From Parietaria judaica (taxonomy: Eukaryota > Streptophyta > Magnoliopsida > Rosales > Urticaceae), in assembly GCA_954871525.1 (NCBI GenBank), contig OX940860.1:30660001-30724000 (forward strand): a stretch of DNA of 64,000 nt. Direction: 5' to 3'. The position numbers and the translations under genes were made by a program. Shown here piece after piece: positions 58,515-64,000 of this stretch. Position 1 is the first letter of the stretch. The number at the start of each line of letters is the position of its first letter. Below the pieces are notes generated by a model. It was not told the DNA's origin and did not search any database. It worked only from the letters and a program-made list of their open reading frames with translations.

Positions 58515-59092
58515 GGGAAAATTACGGCAAAAATATCCAACATTTGGTCAACATGTCTCTCGTGTATCAAACCTTTAAAACTGACGGCAAAAATACTCAA
58601 CGTGCGTTGACCGTGACTTTGGCATAAAACCGTTAATTTTTCCGTTAACATTCGCCATGTGGCCGTTAGTGGCAAAAATACCCAAACTTTATTTTTTGAA
58701 TTTTTGAATTTATATTTTTTTTCTTTACTTGATTAGTGATGATTACTTGAATTCCAAATACATGGAATAACACAAAAGTTAGTCAAAACATCAATTGATT
58801 TCTTAATGTGCTTGTATAAGCTACATTTGCTGATAAAGATCTAATTATTATCACTAATCAAGTAAAGAAAAAAATATATATAACTTAAAAAAATTAAAAA
58901 TTATTTTAAAAAAAAAAAAGTTTGGGTATTTTTGCTGCTAACGGCCACATGACGAATGGTAATGGAAAATTTAACGGTTTCATGCCAAAGTCATGGTCAA
59001 CGCACGTTAGGTATTTTTGCCGCCAGTTTTAAAGGTTGGGTACACGGGAGACACATTGACCAAATGTTGGGTATTTTTGCCGTAATTTCCCC
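58515..59092. mobile_element. Mutator-like foldback element, about 578 bp
   Basis: The left arm (GGGAAAATTACGGCAAAAAT, then ACATTTGGTCAACATGTCTC) and the reverse complement of the right arm match over more than 170 bp. An inner inverted pair (CTTGATTAGTGATGATTA / ATTATCACTAATCAAG) extends the hairpin. Words such as TTTGGTCAA, GCAAAAATAC and GTGTACCC resemble the 53940 element. No clean target duplication. Confidence 0.8.
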
Positions 59093-60052
59093 TTATAGTA
59101 ATGAAGAAGTATATTTTGTACGAGAGACTATTTTATTTTAAGTTAGTTGATGAATATATTGAGTTTATTTCTAAAAAAGAAGTTAGAATTGTAATAGTGA
59201 GTTTAGAGTTTATCGGTTTAACTTTAACCTTTTATTTTCAAGTAACAAGATTTTGGATTGCATTTTATGTTGTAGTTTCAATTTGTGAAACTCAAGAATG
59301 TAATTAGTCTAATTTAAGCATAGTGATTAGATTTGTAAGAAGTGTACTCATTTAACTTACCGGCGGGACACTTCCATATAGTGTTGCCCGAAGCGCAAGC
59401 ACGCAAAATCTGCCCTTTGCTCTACTTCGCTAATTATAATAAGGACAGTTCGACCCCTTCGCTCGAACTATTATTAGTCTATTCATATAGTGGTAGAAGG
59501 GTTCATAAGTGTAAAAGACTTTAGTATCTATCATATATATATGCTTTGTTTTAGTAAAATAATCACTTTCATTACTCATTATTGAGAGATTGGTGAGTTA
59601 GTTTCGTGACGATTGGTTAAGTTAGTAGATACATAAAAGATAAAAACACATTGTTTTGTATGATTTTCTAATGGTCATCTACGGGTTTTTTTTTTCTTTT
59701 TCTTTTTATGGAAATAATCTACAAAAAGAGGAAAGAAAAGCATATGCTAAGCCTAAGAGTCTATTTTATTTCTTTACCAACTCAATGGTATATCTATTAA
59801 ATAACTTTTTATTTTGTAATCGTATAGTCTTCGTCATAGAAGATATACATTGCCTTAAATAGAGAGTTCAAAAATCAAAATTTCATACTTGACCATCTTT
59901 ATCCAATTTGAATTTCAGAAGAGAAGAGAAGTGAAATTTATTTTCAATGTCTTCATTTCTTTGCCCGAGGGCAGAAAGGACAATATCCACAATTTAGACA
60001 TTTTAATCAATGTGTTGAAAATTTATATCGGTAAGTTGGATTGTTTAAAAGA
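59093..60052. other. AT-rich spacer with a GC-richer island
   Basis: The segment 59350-59470 (GCCCGAAGCGCAAGCACG ...) has a less AT-rich composition than its surroundings. I could not assign it to organelle DNA or a gene. The rest is AT-rich with no gene. Confidence 0.3.
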
Positions 60053-60266
60053 ATGCTTAGCCTAGTGGTAAATCCACTATCATAATACTCTTCATGAGGT
60101 CTTGGGTTCAATCTCTTGAGATGCATAAATTGCGTAATATATGTAATTTTGGCCGATAGTGTCTGCGGCCAATAGTGCCGGTTGTTGTTACCGTGATAAA
60201 TATCTTGTAATGTGAGTACATGTAATCTTAGCCAATAATGTCACTCAATTCAAAAAAAAAAAAAAA
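60053..60266 (+). mobile_element. tRNA-derived SINE with poly(A) tail
   Basis: It contains the A-box-like TTAGCCTAGTGGTAAA and B-box-like GGGTTCAATCTC about 45 bp apart, a tRNA-unrelated body with GGCCGATAGTG and GGCCAATAGTG words, and a tail of about 17 A residues ending near 60266. A target duplication was not resolved. Confidence 0.75.
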
Positions 60267-61133
60267 ACTGACCAAATAATGCAATCATAAAATAATGACA
60301 CAGCTACCAAGTTTTCCTTTTCATTTATAATTGAAAGGTCTCTCTTAAATAAAAATCAAATATGTAATGTTTTATTGTATGATTTATAATAATATATTCA
60401 CACTTCACAAGTATTTTGTGCATATAAAAAGCTTTGTTTTCATTTATATTTGTTGCTCGGTGCTCACAAAGATGTAAATCATGTAATACCCATAAAGCCA
60501 AGTCCCTTTTTATAGGCATTTACCAACTTTGTGTTATATAATTTTTATTTATTATAATAGAAGAAGAAGCCATAAACCATATTTATCAATAAAAAAATAC
60601 ATAATTTTTCTACTTAAGAAAAACTATTTAATATGAAATTGCAATCAGTGTACCGGAAGAAGCCCGTATATTTGATATGAAATTAAAATTGTATTTCGGT
60701 TTCAAATGATTTATATATATATATATAGATATCTATTAATTTTTTCACATGAATTCTATGTAATTACTCAAAACCTGTTCAAAATTTCATATTGATAAAA
60801 ATTTAACAACCATTCTAAGTCGACACATTGATAATAATTTTTAAAAATCTTACGAAAATCTCATCGAATTACGGACACAGACTCTCAAATACATTCGAAA
60901 ATTTAATTTGGAGGGCATAAATGTCATTAATCATAAACGACAAGAACAGCTGTCATTAATCATAAACGACAAGAACAGCTGGGTTATTTCCTTCTACAAG
61001 GATCTGCCAATAATATCATACGCAATTTGTGTCGCATACTTGCTTATATAATTATTCTCTTCTCAATCATCGCAATTCGCTCACATTTCCACTTTCCCTT
61101 TTTATTTATCCAAATATAATTAATTACATTTTT
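60267..61133. other. AT-rich spacer and upstream region of the GATL gene
   Basis: No gene is seen. A 29-bp tandem duplication (60922-60979) lies about 600 bp upstream of the GATL start codon. Confidence 0.45.
60922..60979 (+). repeat. Exact 29-bp tandem duplication
   Basis: Two perfect copies of a unit beginning TGTCATTAATCATAAACGAC lie directly head to tail, upstream of the GATL gene. Confidence 0.9.
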
Positions 61134-61586
61134 ATATATATATACAAATTTACAGTGTATAATGAAACACAAATCTTAAAAAAAGAAAAAAAGTCTCTCT
61201 TCTCTCTCCGCCTCTTCTCTGAGAGACACACAAAACTCACTCACCAGATATCATAAGAGAAGAGAGAATAAAGGTTCGGCTTCATTGCTATAATGCGCTC
61301 CGGCGGCGCACGCTAGCAGCAAGCTTCTTATTCTGCGCCGCCCCCATGGATTCCGATTCCTCGATTTCGCTTGGTTCCCACGGCACCAGAAGATCAAGAT
61401 TTAAGAGCAGCAAGCTTCTGCGTTGAGCTTTGATTTTTTTTTTTTGGGGGGATTCGTTTTGCTTCCATTGAAGAAAGCCCCAAGAAAGCTCTGGCCGACA
61501 TCGAAACCCTAGGCCTCTTCCGCTCCTCGCTCCGGCTCGATTTCCGGTCCAAGAAGAAGAGGAGGAAATCGAGCTCCGTCGCCAGA
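61134..61586 (+). promoter_or_regulatory. Promoter and uORF-containing 5' leader of the GATL gene
   Basis: TATATATATA (61135-61144) is a likely TATA region, followed by a CT-rich leader. Two upstream ORFs precede the main start: 61293-61316 (7 codons, MRSGGAR) and 61346-61426 (26 codons, MDSDSSISLGSHG...). Neither overlaps the main ATG. Such uORFs can reduce translation of the main frame; that effect is inferred. Confidence 0.6.
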
Positions 61587-62639
61587 ATGCTCTGGATCAA
61601 GCGCCTCTCCGGCGTCATCTCCGCCGCGATGGTCCTCATCGTCCTCTCGCCCTCGCTCCAGTCCTTCCCGCCGGCGGAAGCCATCCGCTCCTCCGCCGAA
61701 ACCCTAGCCTTCCGCCCGGCCTCTCCCTTCCGCAATGCCGCCGATTGCCGCCGGATAAACTCCACCTCCGGCGCCGGGGCCGGCGTCTGCGACCCCGGCC
61801 TGGTCCACGTGGCGATCACTCTCGACGCCGAGTATCTTCGCGGCTCGGTCGCCGCCGTCCATTCCGTCCTCCAACACTCGCACTGCCCGGAGAGCATCTT
61901 CTTCCACTTCCTCGTCTCCGACACCTCTCTGCAAACCCTGGTTCAGTCCACCTTCCCGGAGCTGAACTTCAAGGTCTACTTCTTCGATCCGGAGACGGTT
62001 CGGAGCCTGATTTCAACGTCGGTGAGGCAGGCGCTCGAGCAGCCGCTGAATTACGCGAGGAACTACATCGCCGATCTGGTCGAGCCCTGCGTGAAGAGAG
62101 TGATTTATCTGGATTCCGATCTGGTCGTGGTCGACGACATTGCCAAGCTCTGGGAGACGGGCCTCGGGTCGAGGACGATCGGCGCTCCGGAGTACTGCCA
62201 CGCCAACTTCACCAAGTACTTCACCGAGCGGTTCTGGCGGAGCCGGCGCTACGCGGCGTCGTTCCGCGGCCGGAAGCCGTGCTACTTCAACACGGGCGTG
62301 ATGGTGATGGATTTGGCGCGGTGGCGGCGCGTCGGGTACACCGCCCGCATCGAGAGGTGGATGGAGATCCAGAAGCGGGACCGGATCTACGAGCTCGGGT
62401 CTTTGCCCCCGTTCCTGTTGGTGTTCGCCGGGCACGTGGCGCCGATCGAGCACAGGTGGAACCAGCACGGCCTGGGCGGCGACAACGTGCACGGGAGCTG
62501 CCGGGATTTGCATTCGGGCCCGGTTAGCCTCCTGCATTGGTCCGGTTCGGGGAAGCCGTGGCTGCGGCTGGATGCCAAGAAGCCGTGCCCGCTCGACGCC
62601 CTCTGGGCTCCGTACGATCTTTACGGTCACACGCGGTGA
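61587..62639 (+). CDS. GT8 galacturonosyltransferase-like protein (GATL)
   Basis: A single exon encodes 350 residues, the usual GATL length. A hydrophobic N terminus ([20 protein letters not shown]) acts as a signal sequence into the secretory pathway. GT8 landmarks: [14 protein letters not shown] (74-87), the metal/nucleotide-sugar DxD motif in [13 protein letters not shown] (173-185), [14 protein letters not shown] (233-246) and [11 protein letters not shown] (315-325). Sequons lie at N58 and N207. GATLs are Golgi/ER proteins acting in pectin or xylan synthesis; the exact acceptor cannot be told here. The gene is GC-rich and intact. The start agrees with the family's N terminus. Confidence 0.96.
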   Translation: MLWIKRLSGVISAAMVLIVLSPSLQSFPPAEAIRSSAETLAFRPASPFRNAADCRRINSTSGAGAGVCDPGLVHVAITLDAEYLRGSVAAVHSVLQHSHCPESIFFHFLVSDTSLQTLVQSTFPELNFKVYFFDPETVRSLISTSVRQALEQPLNYARNYIADLVEPCVKRVIYLDSDLVVVDDIAKLWETGLGSRTIGAPEYCHANFTKYFTERFWRSRRYAASFRGRKPCYFNTGVMVMDLARWRRVGYTARIERWMEIQKRDRIYELGSLPPFLLVFAGHVAPIEHRWNQHGLGGDNVHGSCRDLHSGPVSLLHWSGSGKPWLRLDAKKPCPLDALWAPYDLYGHTR

Positions 62640-64000
62640 AATTCCTCCTCTTCTTCTTCTTCAATTGTTGCCCATTTGCTGTGTTCTTTGATTTTTAATT
62701 GCCTTTCTTTTTTGCGACCATTGTTTCTATTTTTTGTCATTTTTCTTTATAGTAGGTTTGTACTTCTTCTTCTTCTTCTCCAAATTATGATTAATATTCT
62801 TGGTCATCCATAAATAAAATTGAAGAGGCACAAGTATTCAATTTGTAAATCTAAACCTCTGTGTATGCCATTGCCAAAGACACTGCATGTGACAACATGA
62901 ACCCCACGAGATTCAAGATGTTTGAATAGTACCCCAATTGCATACTTTCTCTTTCAATTAAGCATCAAGTAAAGGTCGAGTCTTTGATGGAAGAACTTGC
63001 AAAGGTGGATTTGCACGAGTGTTGCCAAAAATAAATAATAAAAAAAGTAACATAAAAATAAGGCATGTGTTTGCCAGCTGCGAATAGCGGTGCCGAATTT
63101 AGCATTGGAAGAAGAAGCCTCTCTCTATCCATTAAGAGTTTTATTTTATTTATTTTTTTGGTAATTTTAGAGGAGAAGATTGCGCTTTCACTTTGTGTGG
63201 CAACTGGCAAATAGCAATGCAAAATTTCAATATTCTCTCTATTTAATTTTTCAATTTTTTAAATATCTTCATTTATAATAAAAGATTGCCTTGTTGCATA
63301 ATTTATTTGATTTTCCATCCAATTTATATACACTTCAGTCTTCACATTATTTTTGCCTTTTTTCTCGGTGGAAAAAAAGAGAAATCCTCCAAAAATAAAA
63401 GTAATTAAAAGGAAGTTAATGGGTTTCGCCGTTTCGGAATTATTGTAAACGATAATCTTAAAAAGTGAAAAGTTAATTAAATAGAAAAATAAAGATTTCC
63501 CTTTCTTTCTTTTCTCCTCTCTAAACAACTAATTGCAAATTAGCAATTGTTTCCGTTTCTCTCGTACAATAATTGGTTAAAGAAATCGCGCGAAGAATAT
63601 GAAAATTTATTGAATATTTTGTTTACAAAGAATAAAGATATTAAGTGCAAATTAAGGAAAAAAAGTGTAAAGGTTCTAAATTCTTAAATTTCTAATGAAC
63701 GTGTCACTTTGCGTTTGGAAGTGGGTTTTGGTTGATTCTTCATGCCCTAAAATAACACGTGGCCAGTTATTTGGAGTGTTTAGGCAAAATCAAATTAATA
63801 ATTTGGTCAATCAATAATAAGCTATATAATTTTGTTCTTCAAGAAAATTCTTGATTCTATTAGATACTATACTCAATAATATGCAATATTGCGAAGCAAT
63901 TATATTCTCATCTTTTTTAATATGCTTAGGGACATAAACATTTGTTGACTTCTTCTACATTTCTTAAAGCTTAAACACCACAATTTTATTGTCAAAACAT
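62640..64000. other. 3' flank of the GATL gene and AT-rich DNA
   Basis: A (TTC)n-rich 3' untranslated stretch and AATAAA-like words follow the stop. No further gene is seen to the window end. A single CACGTGGC (63756-63763) is an ABRE-like word without a visible target gene. Confidence 0.5.

Noticed and set aside
59342..59524. Possible organelle-derived DNA fragment
   Set aside because: Composition differs from the surroundings, but I could not match it to a chloroplast or mitochondrial gene.
62013..62630. Long minus-strand frame opposite the GATL gene
   Set aside because: It mirrors a GC-rich coding exon and has no recognisable domain; the plus strand carries all GT8 motifs.

Overview
The window is nuclear DNA from a flowering plant, most likely a eudicot. 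It has GT-AG introns, strongly AT-rich spacers with GC-rich exons, plant-only gene families (a GATL glycosyltransferase, a proline-rich GPI-type wall protein, a BAHD and a fasciclin-AGP fragment) and a dense, nested load of plant transposable elements. The species cannot be fixed from the sequence. All calls come from reading the sequence; no database search was run.

Five protein genes look intact. They are a three-exon P-loop GTPase-like protein with a C-terminal membrane anchor (5501-7969), a two-exon seed/LEA-like protein with a mitochondrial-type N terminus and an ABRE upstream (12246-13474), a secreted proline-rich protein with a GPI-type tail (15788-16330), a small basic plant protein of unknown function (45239-45685), and an intronless GT8 galacturonosyltransferase-like (GATL) gene (61587-62639) whose leader carries two upstream ORFs. 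A sixth gene, a CTF2/MO1-type FAD monooxygenase on the minus strand (17393-30605), is a pseudogene. Its six exons carry frameshifts and two in-frame TGA codons, and its introns have been inflated to 13 kb by insertions.

Most of the rest is mobile DNA. At 119-4490 lies a decayed hAT transposase element. In the introns of the monooxygenase pseudogene sit a hAT-type MITE (18905-19571), a 4.7-kb Mutator-like element with long terminal inverted repeats (19684-24356), and a Copia retrotransposon with 144/151-bp LTRs and a 5-bp target duplication (25316-30137). The Mutator-like element has captured a fasciclin-AGP fragment and a BAHD acyltransferase fragment and contains about 12 copies of a 178-bp tandem repeat, so it has the structure of a Pack-MULE. 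Downstream are a solo LTR (32753-33737) and a pol-less Sirevirus-like Copia element in reverse orientation with a multiplied polypurine tract (35168-39673).

At least nine short hAT-type elements, several with exact 8-bp target duplications, four Mutator-type foldback elements (one with an exact 9-bp duplication and four G-boxes) and two tRNA-derived SINEs are scattered through the spacers. From about 40 to 61 kb there is a single gene; the rest is AT-rich sequence and small elements. No prokaryote-type features (operons, ribosome binding sites, CRISPR) are present or expected. The features most worth following up are the Pack-MULE with its internal satellite, the G-box foldback element, the Sirevirus-like derivative, and the duplicated exon head inside intron 2 of the GTPase-like gene.
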